DNA of 64,000 nucleotides from Heliocidaris tuberculata (Eukaryota; Echinodermata; Echinoidea; Camarodonta; Echinometridae): NCBI GenBank assembly GCA_025618425.1, contig CM046835.1, positions 15,943,672 to 16,007,671 of the forward strand, read 5' to 3'. Shown piece by piece: positions 43,112 to 55,330 of this stretch (position 1 is its first letter; each line of letters starts with the position of its first letter). The notes under the pieces were generated by a model. It saw only the letters and a program-made list of their open reading frames with translations, ran no database searches and was not told where the DNA came from. The position numbers and the translations under genes were made by a program.

Positions 43112-44026
43112 TACACTCTTTAAAAAGTTGGGCAAAAAAATGCCAAATTTTTAACCAACACTGGGCAACATACTGTCCACACAACTTTTGGTTAAAATTT
43201 GCCCAACTGATGTTGGGCAATCCATTTACTATGTTGTTGGGCAAATTAAATTGCCCATCAGTTGGTGACCCATTAGATTTTACCCAACTCTACAATTGCC
43301 CAACTGTTGGTTATATTCTCAGTTGGGTAATTATTGCCCAACCAATCTTACCCAATAGGATTGCCCAACCCTCTATTTGTTCAGCTGTTTGGTAACAAAT
43401 ATCATGTGGTTGGGCAAATTCAGCTGCCCAATTTATTGTTTCCTTTTTCCTCCAACCTAGGTAAAAAAAAATGAAATCTGCTTGTTACGTCCTTCTGGGT
43501 CTTAACCTAATCAATCCTAACCTATCCTATTTTAGGCTATCCTATCCTATATCTTATCCTATCCTAGTCCTATCCTATCCAGTTAGTGCAAACTAGTGCA
43601 AGCTCTTATATACCCCTTATATTTTTTTATGCATTCGGTGACAGTTAGTAAATCGGGCCACCCCAAACCATACGCTACTAAAAATTCATGAATATTCATA
43701 TAAGTGTTTTCCCCAATATTGGGTAAAAATATTTACCACAAGTTGGGCAAAAGCGAATTTCTAACCAACCATCAGTTACCCAACAAAATTTACCCAACTG
43801 GCAAAGGAAATGTGACAAAATTACACAACTACAGGGCAACAAGTACCCAACCCATAATTACCAAATACTGTTGGTAAATATATGCCCAATATTTAGGTAA
43901 AAAGTATTGACCAATATTGGTTACACCACTCGAGTGTCCAGTTGGTTAATAATAGCCCAGAATTGGGAATATTTTTAACCAACCAGCAGTTACCCAACTA
44001 AATTTACCCAACATTTTAAGAGTGTA
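43112..44026. mobile_element. Foldback MITE of TTGGGCAA/TTACCCAAC motifs, 915 bp
   Basis: The left end is TACACTCTTTAAAAAGTTGG followed by GCAAAA. The right end reversed is TACACTCTTAAAATGTTGGG followed by TAAAT. TA at the termini could be the target duplication. Inside are more than twenty TTGGGCAA, TTGGTTA or TTACCCAAC words in both orientations. A non-motif block at 43440-43700, with CCTATCCTAT repeats, looks like simple-repeat expansion or a nested insertion. No transposase. Confidence 0.8.
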
Positions 44027-44348
44027 CAGTGGTTTTATCCGATGTAGGCCTATACCATGAATGTAGATGGGACATAATTATAGTAGACTGACAGCCAACG
44101 AAATCAATGTCGGTCTGACGAACCATTAGAAAAGTTTTCAGAAGGCACACGAGACCAGCATGTTCGGTTTGGTATACCCTTAGATAAGTTCAGAATATGG
44201 GATGTCGGTCTCATGAGCTGTATAGTCACGCGTGTAGATTGTGAAGCGTGACTTTGGTGACAGCAATTTGAATTTGTGAAAACCGATTTGGTTTTATACT
44301 TTCAAAGATCTGTTGCATTTTTCAACACCATGAATATTGTTCATTCAC

Positions 44349-44398
<50 letters not shown>

Positions 44399-46100
44399 TA
44401 TTAACTTTTAAATAAACTTGAGAGAAAGCATTTGCTTTCAATACGGTTCCTCCACATTTTATACATGATCATAAGACAAACATACCAACACATTTGTTAG
44501 AAATGTTCTGTTAATGTATTGTTCTTCGTATTCTGTTCTTTATTTCCTACCTCTTCCTTGTACGATATTTTGATAATTATGTATAAATATTAAACATGGA
44601 AAAGTGACGCTAAATCCCATTCATGAAGAAACTGCATGGGTCTATTTGATTTTACCGGCGTGTTTCCAGGGAGCGTCATGCTTTCTTCCGTGATGGGTTG
44701 GATTAATGTTGATCAATTATTATTTCTAACATTCATTTATCCATTCATATACATTCATACAGACAGTCATTCTAACATTACTCCTTCAATATTCATACAT
44801 TCATTCATCCATCCATTCATCCGTTCATTCGTTAGTTCATTTATTCACATACTACATACATACATTCATTCATATCATACAATAATATAGGCCTACGTTC
44901 AAATCCACATCCATTCATTCATACATTCATTCATACATCCAATTCATACTCCTCATAATACATACGCCTATTCCTATATGTTGATTCATTAATTCGTTCG
45001 TAAGTTTATATTCTTTCATTAATTTTGTGATTCATTCACTCCTTTCGTGCGTATCATTCATCATTCACACATGAATTCACATGAATTAATTAATTAATTA
45101 ATTTATTTATTTATTCATTCATTCATTCATTCATTCATTTCATTCTTTCAGTCAATGCCTGTTTTCGACAGGGATCTGCATCGAAATTGTCATTAGGATG
45201 CTTTCGTGTGACAAAGATACCAGCAAAAAAAAGAAGAAAATCTATTAAATAGATTTATAATTTATCATTGCTAATTCCTCTGGTATGGCTTTGAGGTAGT
45301 AACTTCAACCATGCATGCATGTAGGTTTTACAGTTCGCAAGACCAATATAGAGTCTTTCATTCAAGCATTAAACCTCTTCTCACATGAAATGTACGGATA
45401 TTCATTATCAAATATACAGTGAAATACACTTCATGGAATATTTTCATAACATAAGGCAATCCAATTATTTCAGTATAAAAATGACAATGATATTCTGTAA
45501 CTATAGGCTTGCCGCGATCACTGCTCGCGTATAAAGGCAGCATTATAGTTTCACAAGGTCGGCTTGATTGTTGCTTTGATACAACCTGGGAACTTTTTAT
45601 CATAAACAACGTTTGGTCCCACGAGAAAATAATTCTTATATAGAGCAGGGAGATGGGAGTTTTAACTCTCATCTCCCTGTATAGAGGGTCTGCGCCTTGG
45701 TAAGTTCGTTAGTTGCTCCATGGACCTACTAGTATATAGGTCCATGGTTGCTCAGAGCTCAGAGCCCTTCACTTCCTCGATCCGTGTATGCAGAGAACCC
45801 CCCCCCCCCCCCCCGACAAGATACACGCATTGTTATCTGCCCACTCGCGACTTGTTGAAGCATATAGAAGATGAATAGACAATAAAAACATAAAAGGGTA
45901 CGACAGAGAGTGAGAGACAGAGAGAGAGAGAGAAAGAGAAAGAGAAAGATCCAGGCAGGGCAAAATAATCAGCACCGACGATTTGCCGCACGCATGCGCA
46001 ATTGCAATCATCCTGCATCATTATCCACTATCTGAGGACCTTTTCTTTTTTACTGTAGTGATCGATATCTCTGGACCGTAACACCGCCGAAGAGAATAAG
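44027..46100. other. Spacer with simple repeats, no gene supported
   Basis: It holds (CT)n at 44352-44394, an AAAGCATTTGCTTT hairpin at 44426-44439 that resembles the LINE 3' loop, long (CATT)n-type tracts at 44740-45145, C(15) at 45800 and GA repeats at 45915-45950. Short frames only. Confidence 0.5.
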
Positions 46101-46103
46101 CTC

Positions 46104-46139
46104 TATATCAAGTGACCGATTTTTATCGTGGAGTCATTC
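46104..46139 (+). promoter_or_regulatory. Candidate core promoter (TATA plus initiator)
   Basis: TATATC at 46104-46109 lies 32 bases before the A of TCATTC (46134-46139), which fits an animal initiator. Spacing and order match a standard core promoter for the exon below, giving a 5' UTR of about 206 bases. Nothing proves use. Confidence 0.4.
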
Positions 46140-46341
46140 GCAGCTCCTTCCTTCATCCTGATCATTAGACCACTTTCTTGCTCTCCACACATCCATTTCC
46201 TCTCCGGTAGAAGGACTGCATCCCAGGCATCTGTCTTTACATCCATCATCTTGACCCAAGAGTTTTAAACAGGTGTACCTCTCACGACGGTTGTCGCAAG
46301 ATCCGATTTTTGGAAAGATTTCGACTGGGCAAAGTTTGAAG

Positions 46342-46399
46342 ATGAAGTTCCTTGTATGCGTTGCGCTGTTGGCGGTGGTGCCTGCTGTTTTTGCTGCAA
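46342..46399 (+). CDS. First coding exon of a secreted protein (partial)
   Basis: ATG at 46342 opens a 19-residue frame, MKFLVCVALLAVVPAVFAA, which is a model signal peptide: Lys after Met, a Leu/Val/Ala core, and AVFA before a likely cleavage. It runs straight into CAA|GTAAGTG, a strong splice donor at 46400, leaving phase 1. Reading on without splicing hits TGA after two codons, so an intron is expected. The upstream 200 bases have no long frame and look like a 5' UTR. I could not identify exon 2 in the window; the remaining 17 kb is repeat-rich. The mature protein, and so the function, is unknown. This is the best host-gene evidence in the window. Confidence 0.6.
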
Positions 46400-46467
46400 G
46401 TAAGTGAAATTTTGTTTCATATTTTAAGTTCAACTGTGATATATCGTGAAATAGGCCCCGCTATTTT

Positions 46468-46584
46468 AGGATTATGGTTAGGGTTTAGGGTTAGGGTTAG
46501 GTTTTAGGATTAGGATTAGGGTTTAGGATTAGGGTTAGGGTAGGGTTTAGGATTAGGATTAGGGTTAGGGTTAGGGTTGGGGTA
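46468..46584 (+). repeat. Interstitial telomere-like array (TTAGGG variants)
   Basis: About 115 bases of TTAGGG, TTTAGGG and TTAGGA units on the + strand, some 70 bases after the splice donor and so probably inside intron 1. TTAGGG is the telomere repeat of deuterostomes. The mix of variants points to an old internal array rather than a chromosome end. Confidence 0.9.
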
Positions 46585-47115
46585 TGTGGGGCCAATATCA
46601 CGAGTATGCCGAATCTTGCAGAAATTCTACTTTCGATGGAGAGTTTATTCTTCAGCTTTATCGTCATCTTCTCTCCTTCTCTCTTTATTTCCTTCTTTTC
46701 TCCGGTTCTAGCTTTCACTATCAGCTCCATCCTTGGTTTTCACTCCTCCTCTCTCTCCTCCGCCTCCTTCCTCTTCTCGTCCCTCCCCCAGTCCTCGATC
46801 TTTCCTATCAATGCCGAAGATTCTCCAATCCTTTAAGTTTACGTATAAAAAGGAGGATTAGTTATAAATATACGAGTTAAATGCTGTTTGAAGAGTTTCC
46901 ATCTTTCTTCGCTATTCTCCTCCGATTTATTCTACATGCAGCTAGTATTTTATTCATCCTTACCAAATTACCCCCCCCCCCCCCCATGGATCGTAGTATT
47001 CCCAAATTGGACGGTTGTTACTCTTGATCCCTTCTCCTCTTCCCCTGTTCACCTGTTCCCCTGTTCACCACTAACCCCAAACTCTGCATAAATTCTTTAT
47101 GCATCGCAATACATT

Positions 47116-47119
<4 letters not shown>

Positions 47120-47162
<43 letters not shown>

Positions 47163-47183
47163 TTTCTTTCTCTCTCTCTCTCC

Positions 47184-47226
<43 letters not shown>

Positions 47227-47231
47227 TCTCA

Positions 47232-47270
<39 letters not shown>

Positions 47271-47277
47271 TAATAAA
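47120..47277. repeat. (CT)n then (AAT)n microsatellites
   Basis: About 108 bases of CT repeat are followed by about 45 bases of ATA/ATG repeat. The second part is the tail of the LINE fragment on the minus strand. Confidence 0.95.
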
Positions 47278-47645
47278 TGTAAGTTATACAGCGCCAAATC
47301 CACTCTGTGGAGTGCTCAAGGCGCATGTAGAAATTAAGTAAGAATTAAACAGAAATGTATTTACATGATTTTTAAAAGAATCAGATGTTATGCACTTTTT
47401 GATGTCTTCAGGAAGTCCATTCCATAATTTAGGACACGCATGGGCAAATGATCTTTCCCCCCAAGATTTTGCGACTTTAGGGATCACAAGAGAACTGGAA
47501 GTGGATGAGCGCAAAGATCTCGTGGGGGTGTAATTTTGAATTAAAGAGGTATTGTATTGGGGAGCAAAACCGTGAACGCAGTGAAAAGTGGGCAATAAAA
47601 TTTTGAAAATAATGCGATGTTTGACAGAAAGCCAGTGTAGCGACC
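47232..47645 (-). pseudogene. 3' end of a LINE (CR1/L2-type) with (ATT)n tail
   Basis: On the minus strand the frame reads SLHWLSVKHRIIFKIL from about 47643, then LPTFHCVHGFAPQY, RSLRSSTSSSLVIPK, WGERSFAHACPKLWNGLPED and SFKNHVNTFLF. This is the well known C-terminus of LINE ORF2, here open over about 115 codons. A short 3' UTR (GGCGCTGTATAACTTACATT) runs into ATT repeats. Only the last 400 bases survive. It is a different family from the LINE at 1750, given its tail. Confidence 0.85.
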
Positions 47646-47654
47646 CTTCCTCTC

Positions 47655-47752
47655 CTTTCTATTCTCCACGTCTCTCTTTAACTCTCTGTCTCTCTGTCTC
47701 TCTGTCTCTCTGTCTCTGTATGTCTGTCTGTCTGTCTCTCTCTCTCTCGGCC
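47655..47752. repeat. (CTCTGT)n simple repeat
   Basis: TCTCTCTGTCTC units and TGTC repeats. The minus-strand Arg/Asp/Glu frame is an artefact. Confidence 0.9.
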
Positions 47753-47759
47753 TTGCCAT

Positions 47760-48869
47760 TGTGATGTTATTTTGTCGTCTAATGTCTAATATTATTCATT
47801 TATTGATTTTCTGCTATCTTTCACCTTCACTGTGAATGGGGATGGTGGATGGAGGATATGTGGTGTGGGAAAATAAGCGCTACATTGTAATTGGAACTTA
47901 CATGTATTTTCTTTCTCCTGAATGAACGTGAATATTGTTTTGTTCAAGGCATCTGTCCACTCAAATTAATATAGACTCCTCTATGAACGAATCCATGTTA
48001 ACTTTACGAAGTAGGTCATATTGGATTATCACGTTTTTAATGCGTTATAACAACATGGGTACAAAAAAAAAAAACTGCATAAAAGTAACTTTGGGCGTGT
48101 CCAATATTTATAGAAAATATATCCATGTAACAATTGCACTTACGGAAATCATCGTCGATAATCTTGATGTTTTGATCTTAAATAGACAACGGTAAACCGT
48201 TAATTCCCTGTCGTGCATTCATGTACCGTTATTTATTAATTAATTTATCTATTCATTTATTCATGCATGTTCATAATGTCATAATACAGATACAGCAGAT
48301 ATAAAATAGAGTACACAGAGCTAGAGTATACATAATGAACACACAAAGGTGCTGCAACATAAGCTTATAAAGCTTCAGTATATTGTAACACCTAGGCCTC
48401 CATTAATCATTATCTCATGGATTAGTTCTTTGAGTTAAAAAAAAAAAAAAAAAAGAGAGAAAAGTTTATTTACACTATATACAAAGGGAAAGCAGAAGCA
48501 GAAGAGAGAAATCAGAAATATGAAGGGGTGCCCTAGTGTTTACCAGTAATATATCAAGTCTTCGATAAGAATAGTAAATAAAATACATATCGAACGACGG
48601 TGTGGCGTCACAAAATAAGATCTGAAATAGTTCTCCAAACACACAATACGTTCTGAACTGAGCCTATAAGCCTCTTTCTGTAATCACACGCTGGCATTGC
48701 GCCAACCACTCATCCTTTCGAGAAGTCTTGTGGACTGAACACACTCGTTTTACAATATTCTTGTGAGACCAAAAGTAATTAGAAATCTGTACTATCCTCA
48801 GTTTTGGGCGTGTTATTCAAATCGTTTCTTTCAAACTAGGGAAATATGTCTGCTTGATCAAACATACCG
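47760..48869. other. Spacer, no gene supported
   Basis: AT-rich. A word shared with 42152 (AGTATACATAATGAACACAC) lies at 48324, and poly-A at 48438. Confidence 0.5.
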
Positions 48870-49175
48870 GATAGGCCATTTTCGTAATGTATTCAAATTT
48901 ATACACGTTTGCCTAGTGACAAACTACATGTATTACATTCACCTGAAAAAGCCTATTTTTCAATAATCAGAATGTGAATTGCATGTATTAGGCGCTGTTA
49001 GGTTGGACAAACATTTTGGCTTGCCCAACCTAGCAACACTTAATGTATCAGTCTGCATTCTGACTATTGAGAATGAGATACAATGACTCGTAACAGGTGA
49101 ATGTAATAGTTCGTTACTATGAGTTTGACAAAGAGGTAAGCATTAAATTTGAATGCATTACGAAAATTGCCTATT
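48870..49175. mobile_element. Foldback MITE, about 306 bp, related to the 33211 foldback
   Basis: The left arm has CCATTTTCGTAATGTATTCA and the right arm, reversed, CAATTTTCGTAATGCATTCA. Both continue with AAATTTA, TGACAAACT and ATTACATTCACCTG. The centre has GTTAGGTTGG / CCAACCTAGC. Core words TTCAAATTTAT, TGACAAACTA, ATTCACCTG and AATAGTCAGAATG also occur in the middle of 33211-33820. Confidence 0.75.
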
Positions 49176-49197
49176 GAATGGCCTTACATAGATCACC

Positions 49198-49727
49198 CAG
49201 GGGCGGCGGAGCATCTTTCAAAGTGGGGGGGGGGGGCACCAGCAAAAAAGGGCAATTTGGGGGGAAAAGGGGGCACCTACAAAGGGTGAACACAAAACGA
49301 AAAATTGACCATTTTGTGACATTATCATTACCCTATAGTCTAAATAACACATTATCGAGCATCATCTTCTTGATCTTTATTGTTTTATCTTTACGTGGTT
49401 CCAGATAGGCCTACTGCTTCAGCTTCCCCAATTAACAGTTGTGCGTAATGGTCTAATGTTTCATGCGTGAGCGAGCGAAGCATTTGTTTGAAATAAAAAG
49501 GGGCACTTATTAGAAGTAAAAAATGACACTTATCAGGAGATCAGGGCACATATTACAAAGAAAAGAGGGGCAATTATCAGAAGGAGAAAATGGGCACTTA
49601 TCAGAAGGAGAAAGGGCACTTATTAGAAAGGAAAAGTGGCACTGTTAGTAGTATAAAGGGCACTAATCAGAGAGAAAGGGGGCATTGTCAGAAATAAAAA
49701 GGGTCACTTTTTCCGGGTACTTGAAAT
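49198..49727 (+). mobile_element. hAT-like GGGGCACTTATCAG element, right end lost
   Basis: It starts CAGGGGCGGCGGAGCATC, then CTTTCAAAGTGGGGG and GGCACC as in 10245 and 27275. The spacer (TTGACCATTTTGTGACATT, GGTCTAATGTTTCATGCG) matches 27275 closely. One GAGCGAGC site lies at 49465-49481, then about nine minisatellite units, ending at GGGTACTTGAAA. The right terminus and second target duplication are missing. Confidence 0.8.
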
Positions 49728-49729
49728 TT

Positions 49730-50260
49730 CTAGCTACCCAACGTGCTATCCTAATCATAATATTTTCTAATCATTGCATTTTTTTTTAATGGCATGACCC
49801 TGGTGGTAACATTCGTTAGATATTATTGTTTTATAACAAGAGACTTTTCACCTTGTTAACGTCATGCGAGTAATTGATTATCGATTAATCCGACTTCGGA
49901 GTTAGGATACCTACATCACTATCAAACACTATTGAGGCAGATTTGGAAATATGCATTGTGTTGTATGTATGTGCGCGGAGGTGGTAATGATAATGCGTGT
50001 GTGATGTGTATGCGGGGGGGGGGGCATGGCAATGTGCGGTGTGTGCTGTGGGTGCGGGGGCGTGGCAATATGCCTGTATGATGAGTGCTTACAGGGGGGG
50101 GGGTAAAGTACACTTTTTCTTATATAATTATTGTGACTTGGGCTCAGGAGGAGCAGGGGGATTATTATGTATTACCTTTTTGTTTTAGTGAAATACTGAA
50201 ATGATTTCCCCCCCCCCCCCCTTCAAGGAAACCATCCGTTACTGGTTTCATTCATACAGA
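49730..50260. other. Spacer with G runs, no gene supported
   Basis: TGTGCGGTGTGTGCTGTGGG-type repeats with G(10) runs at 49975-50105, and C(13) at 50209. Confidence 0.5.
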
Positions 50261-50261
50261 C

Positions 50262-50397
50262 CTGGGCACTGTTTCATAAAACTTGTTATCAATAACAACT
50301 GCCCCATTTCTATGACAAATTTGCTCTCAGCCAATCAGATTCAATGATTTCAGTATCTTATAACAATAATGGTAAAGTTTTATGAACCGGGGCCCTG
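50262..50397. mobile_element. Short MITE, intact copy (TTTCATAAAACTT ends), about 134 bp
   Basis: Left GGGCACTGTTTCATAAAACT and right reversed GGGCCCCGGTTCATAAAACT form terminal inverted repeats. The inside has TGTTATCAATAACAACTG and TCTTATAACAATAATGG. It serves as the reference for the copy split by a LINE at 35236/37637. Confidence 0.75.
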
Positions 50398-50736
50398 CAG
50401 ATAAATGGGGAAATAACATGCATTTCATAATCCTTCTTAAATCTCTGTATATGATTCACCTAAAAGTTCACCTAAATATACGTAGGGAATACTACAAAAT
50501 GGTCCGAAGAGAAAATTTAAAGAAAACATTGATGGTAGAGAGGGATTGTTAGTTCAGCGCGCTCACGCATATAATAGAAGCATTGTATAGTCTATCGATT
50601 TCAAGAAAAACAGGCAATTGTATTTATGAAATAGAAACACATATTCCAAGTGCATGCACCTGAGTGCAGAAGTATAGATAACTATTGTTGAGAGGAAAAA
50701 TGAAGATAACAAGATCACACTTTACAGTCACTATTA

Positions 50737-51240
50737 CGTTCACACGATGGGAGCTAAACTTTAAGTTTCGCTTGTAGTTTCAAAACTTTAAGTTAACTTG
50801 TAGTTATCTTGTAGTTTCAGACCGTATGAACGGACTTGTAGTTTCGAAACTTTAAGTTTACTTGTAGTTTTAGAACCACAAGCGAGCTTGTGGTTAAGGC
50901 CGAAACCACGAGCAGTGGGTGGTCCGCCGTCGAAGTTTCAGGCCATGTGAAAGGAATAAACTTTCAGTTTCGCCAGCTTGTAGTTAACGGTGACCTCGCT
51001 GTTCATGTTAAATTTCCGGGTCTTACCCTTCGCGCGAATTATGAACACAGGAACTGTGTGTGTACAAGTGTACACACAATTGGTAGTATTTACTTCCGCG
51101 GTACGACGATCGCTCAGCTTGTAGTTTCAGCTCGTTGTTTTAAGCTCGTGTGAACCCTCGTTGCGGTTAGGGGGTCGTGGTTTCGTTAACTTAAAGTTTC
51201 GCTAACTTAAAGTTTCGAAACCACAAGTCCCGTATGAACG
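50737..51240. mobile_element. Foldback MITE with AAACTTTAAGTT and CTTGTAGTTTC motifs, 504 bp
   Basis: The ends are CGTTCACACG and, reversed, CGTTCATACG, each next to TA (50735-50736, 51241-51242). AAACTTTAAGTT or its complement occurs about five times, and CTTGTAGTT(T) or CTTGTGGTT about eight times, mostly in the outer thirds and in both orientations. The 87-codon frame at 50890 lies within the element and has no domain. Confidence 0.75.
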
Positions 51241-51245
51241 TAGCT

Positions 51246-51535
51246 ATTGTGAACCTGAGAAATTTTATTTTATTTTCCCTGGGGGATCCACAAATTACAA
51301 GCACTGCTTTTTAGTGGATCTCCCACATTTCCTTAGAAATTAAGAATTTCTTTTAAAAATTCATTATAATAATTTATTTATGTGTTCAGTGTACTTGTAC
51401 ACTTATCAAGAAAAAAATGAATTAGTACATATGTTTTTCATATTTTCTGTAATAATATTTGTAATGCCATTGTCTTTTCTTTCTGTTGGAAATGAAATAA
51501 AAACGAATTTGAATTTGAATTTGAATTTGAATATA
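51246..51535 (+). mobile_element. LINE 3' UTR tail with hairpin and (GAATTT)n
   Basis: The hairpin GGGGATCCAC / GTGGATCTCC lies at 51282-51323 with loop AAATTACAAGCACTGCTTTT. Then TTGGAAATGAAATAAAAACG leads into GAATTT repeats ending near 51531. It matches the tails at 3595-3830 and 37451-37566 but has no ORF left. Confidence 0.75.
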
Positions 51536-51539
51536 ATAT

Positions 51540-52910
51540 ACTCATTCATGGAGACCGTTAGTCCATGCAGGGAACAAATTCAGTGCAAAATACACCTAAT
51601 CATTAGCCATTCTGACTTTGATAATCACATTAAAATAGTTTGAGGTAAATTGGAACATGGCAGGCCTATATTTTTTCCACTGCAATAAAGGTAATGGTGA
51701 TAACAATAACTGAACACATTATATTGTTCTATCTATCTTGTCACGCTATTGTGCAAAAACGATCAGAGAATAGATGAATTAATATATAAATAGCAGAATA
51801 CAAAAAATCTTTAAAAACGAGCTAATGATAATAATGATCGGCATTATCGCAAAGAAGATATGTATATTTACCGGCATAACTCCTCCCTTACCTATAACTG
51901 ACATGACATGTGTTTAGAATGTTATCTTTACTAAGATGTTTTTTGCCTTATACCATCAAGGCGATATTCCAGAGAGTGAGGGGAGGGTGGTGCGGTGTGT
52001 TATTCAAAATAATAGCTGGCGTGAATGAGGTATATAAACCTTACCCAAAATATAAAGACCGATATTTTTTAGGGGGAGGGGGCTCTTGGGATTTCAATCC
52101 TCTAGAGAATGCGACATGACAATGGATCACCTCCATAATTATTGTTCCTTTTCTCTTTCATGCTGTTTTCTTTTCTCTTTCTTTCCTTTTCTCCTCCATT
52201 TCTTGCATTTTTTGTCCTCATTGTTTCCTTTTCCGATCCCCTCCAGCCTGCTGAGCGGTATTTTGCTTATCCTTTTCACAAAGCACCACTGTTTATTTAC
52301 CCTACCTGATATTTTCTCAACTGAGGGTCATGTCGTAAACCCAGTAACATTTCGGCATTCCATTTCTTTTTCTTGAAGCCCTCCTTCACATCTCCTACCC
52401 TTGCCCTGAATAGAGGAGTAGGGTTCCCTTCAAGCCTGGCATTGCTATACTTTCTCCGAGAAGAACTCTTTGCTAGCGATCGATGCGTTTCATGAAGTTA
52501 CAAAGGGACAATCTTTTAAATCAACATTGACGATGAAATATGGGATAATCTTGAAAGCAAATAAGTAACAAAATAAAGAAAACCGTGACACTACACGAAT
52601 CGCATTGCGTGCATGTGCACCCCCCCCCCCCCAAGAAATTATTTTGTGAAATTTAAGCTGGAAAACACAACGGCATTTGTTACTTCATTCAAATAACTTT
52701 ATATTCGTCACATGCAGATAATGAACAAGCATTTAGCAGCATTTTTACAGCCTTGTTTGCTTTCAGATCGCTTAATAAATTTGATAAAATCATGTTTCTT
52801 AGTGTTATTATTTTTGCCTTTCTTGTTGTCAATCATATTCCATTGTGGAATAATATGACGCAATTTGAAAGAAGGGTCCTATTTAGTTTTAAACTTAAAG
52901 TCGTTATCAT
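51540..52910. other. AT-rich spacer, no gene supported
   Basis: Pyrimidine-rich patch at 52145-52250 and C(14) at 52620. Frames are short. Confidence 0.5.
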
Positions 52911-53166
52911 CACCAAAATAACATCCGGTACTCGGGACCTAAGCTCTGTAACATTATCCCAGATGTAATAAGGTACTCCGCATCTCTTGCCATAGATCTT
53001 TTCTCTCCATTTCTTCTCTCTGTTTCTTAGCTTCATGAATATTTCTCTTTTTTCGTACTATACTTTTCTTTTGCACCTCCTATTCCGCCTGCGCCTACCC
53101 CCCCCCAACTCTTTTTGTTCGGGGTTTAGGAATGTTATCTTCTTCTCATTTTGGGGGGGGTTCTTC

Positions 53167-53235
<69 letters not shown>

Positions 53236-54231
53236 TTATTTATTTATTATGTAGTCTAACGTCTAAGGGCACCCACGCCCCAAGCTTTTGCTTTTAGAGT
53301 CAACTATGTATGCAGGCATGTATATTTTGTCGTAATTTTGGTAAGTACATTATTTTGTTTATTTATTACTTTGTATACTTATATTGGCAAGTTGGAAATA
53401 AATTTCGTAAAATTGGGGGAAAAAGCCTCTATGATGCGCCCATGTATGTGAGAAATATTGGCACCTACACGTGTATTAACACCCAGTCAAAAAAGGTGAA
53501 TAACATCTTAGAGTACATAAAACTCTTTGAATGCAGTTTTTAAAGAAAAACATTTTTACATGCAAGCATAATCCGATTAATCTCCCATTGTATCTGTTTT
53601 GTATATAGAACAAACTTATGGGAGGTTGTTTACCACAAGAAGATTACTTTCAATAGCAATTCTATATTGGGCTTTTTCGTTTTACTTTTCCTTATTATGA
53701 TGGTCGATCATGCAATTGGGGGTATTGCTATTATTTCTGCTCATGAATCCGTGTATAATTTGCACGATATTCATAATCTCACAGGCAGGAATTCCAAACA
53801 TTTCGGGTTAATACCTCCAAATTAAACTACAAGGTATAATTCAACTTGAACTTTCCCATCCTTAATATATATTTTCATCATCCCGCAAAGTAAAAAACAA
53901 TGATTGATAACTAATGAAAAATTAATTACCATGAACTTACTTATTCACCAAAGTAACATCCGGTACTCGGGACCTAAGCTGTGGAACGTTATCCCAGATG
54001 CAGTAAGATACCCGGCATCTCTTGCCATAGGTCTTTTCTCTCCGTTTCTTCTCTCTGTTTCTTAGCTTTATGAATATTTCTCTTTTTTCGTACTATACTT
54101 TTCTTTTGCACCTCCTATTCCGCCTTCGCCTATCCCCCCCCCCCCCACCCCCTCTTTTTTCAGTCAAGCTCACCGGTTTAGGAATGTTATCTTTTTCTCA
54201 TTTTTTTTTTTTTTGGGGGGGGGAGTTCTTC

Positions 54232-54274
<43 letters not shown>

Positions 54275-55287
54275 TTATTATGTACTCTAACGCCTAAGGG
54301 CACCCACGCCCCAGGCTTTTGCTTTTAGAGTTAACTATGTATGCAGGCATATATATTTTGTCGTAATTTTGTTAAGTACATTATTTTGTTTATTTATTAC
54401 TTTGTATACTTATATTGGCAAGTTGAAAATAAATTTCGTAAAATTGGAAAAAAAAAAAACCCTCCATGATGCGCCCATGTATGTGAGATATATTGGCACA
54501 TACACGTGTATTAACACCCAGTCAAAAAAGGTGAATAAATGGGATTCAATATGGTCTCACATCTTAGAGTACATAAAACTCTTTGAATGCAGTTTTTAAA
54601 GAAAAACATTTTTACATGCAAGCATAATCCGATTAATCTCCCATTGTATCTGTTTTGTATATAGAACAAACTTATGGGAGGTTGTTTACCACAAGAAGAT
54701 TACTTTCAATAGCAATTCTATATTGGGCTTTTTCGTTTTACTTTTCCTTATTATGATGGTCGATCATGCAATTGGGGGTATTGCTATTATTTCTGCTCAT
54801 GAATCCGTGTATAATTTGCACGATATTCATAATCTCACAGGCAGGAATTCCAAACATTTCGGGTTAATACCTCCAAATTAAACTACAAGGTATAATTCAA
54901 CTTGAACTTTCCCATCCTTAATATATATTTTCATCATCCCGCAAAGTAAAAAACAATGATTGATAACTAATGAAAAATTAATTACCATGAACTTACTTAT
55001 TCACCAAAGTAACATTCGGTACTCGGGACCTAAGCTGTGGAACGTTATCCCAGATGCAGTAAGATACCCGGCATCTCTTGCCATAGGTCTTTTCTCTCCG
55101 TTTCTTCTCTCTGTTTCTTAGCTTTATGAATATTTCTCTTTTTTCGTACTATACTTTTCTTTTGCACCTCCTATTCCGCCTTCGCCTATCCCCCCCCCCC
55201 CCCACCCCCTCTTTTTTCAGTCAAGCTCACCGGTTTAGGAATGTTATCTTTTTCTCATTTTTTTTTTTTGGGGGGGGGGAGTTCTTC

Positions 55288-55330
<43 letters not shown>

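Noticed and set aside
46468..46584. True chromosome end
   Set aside because: The array is short, mixed in sequence, and has long non-telomeric DNA on both sides.
50890..51153. 87-codon frame
   Set aside because: Lies wholly inside the foldback MITE and has no domain; it is composed in part of the element's motif.
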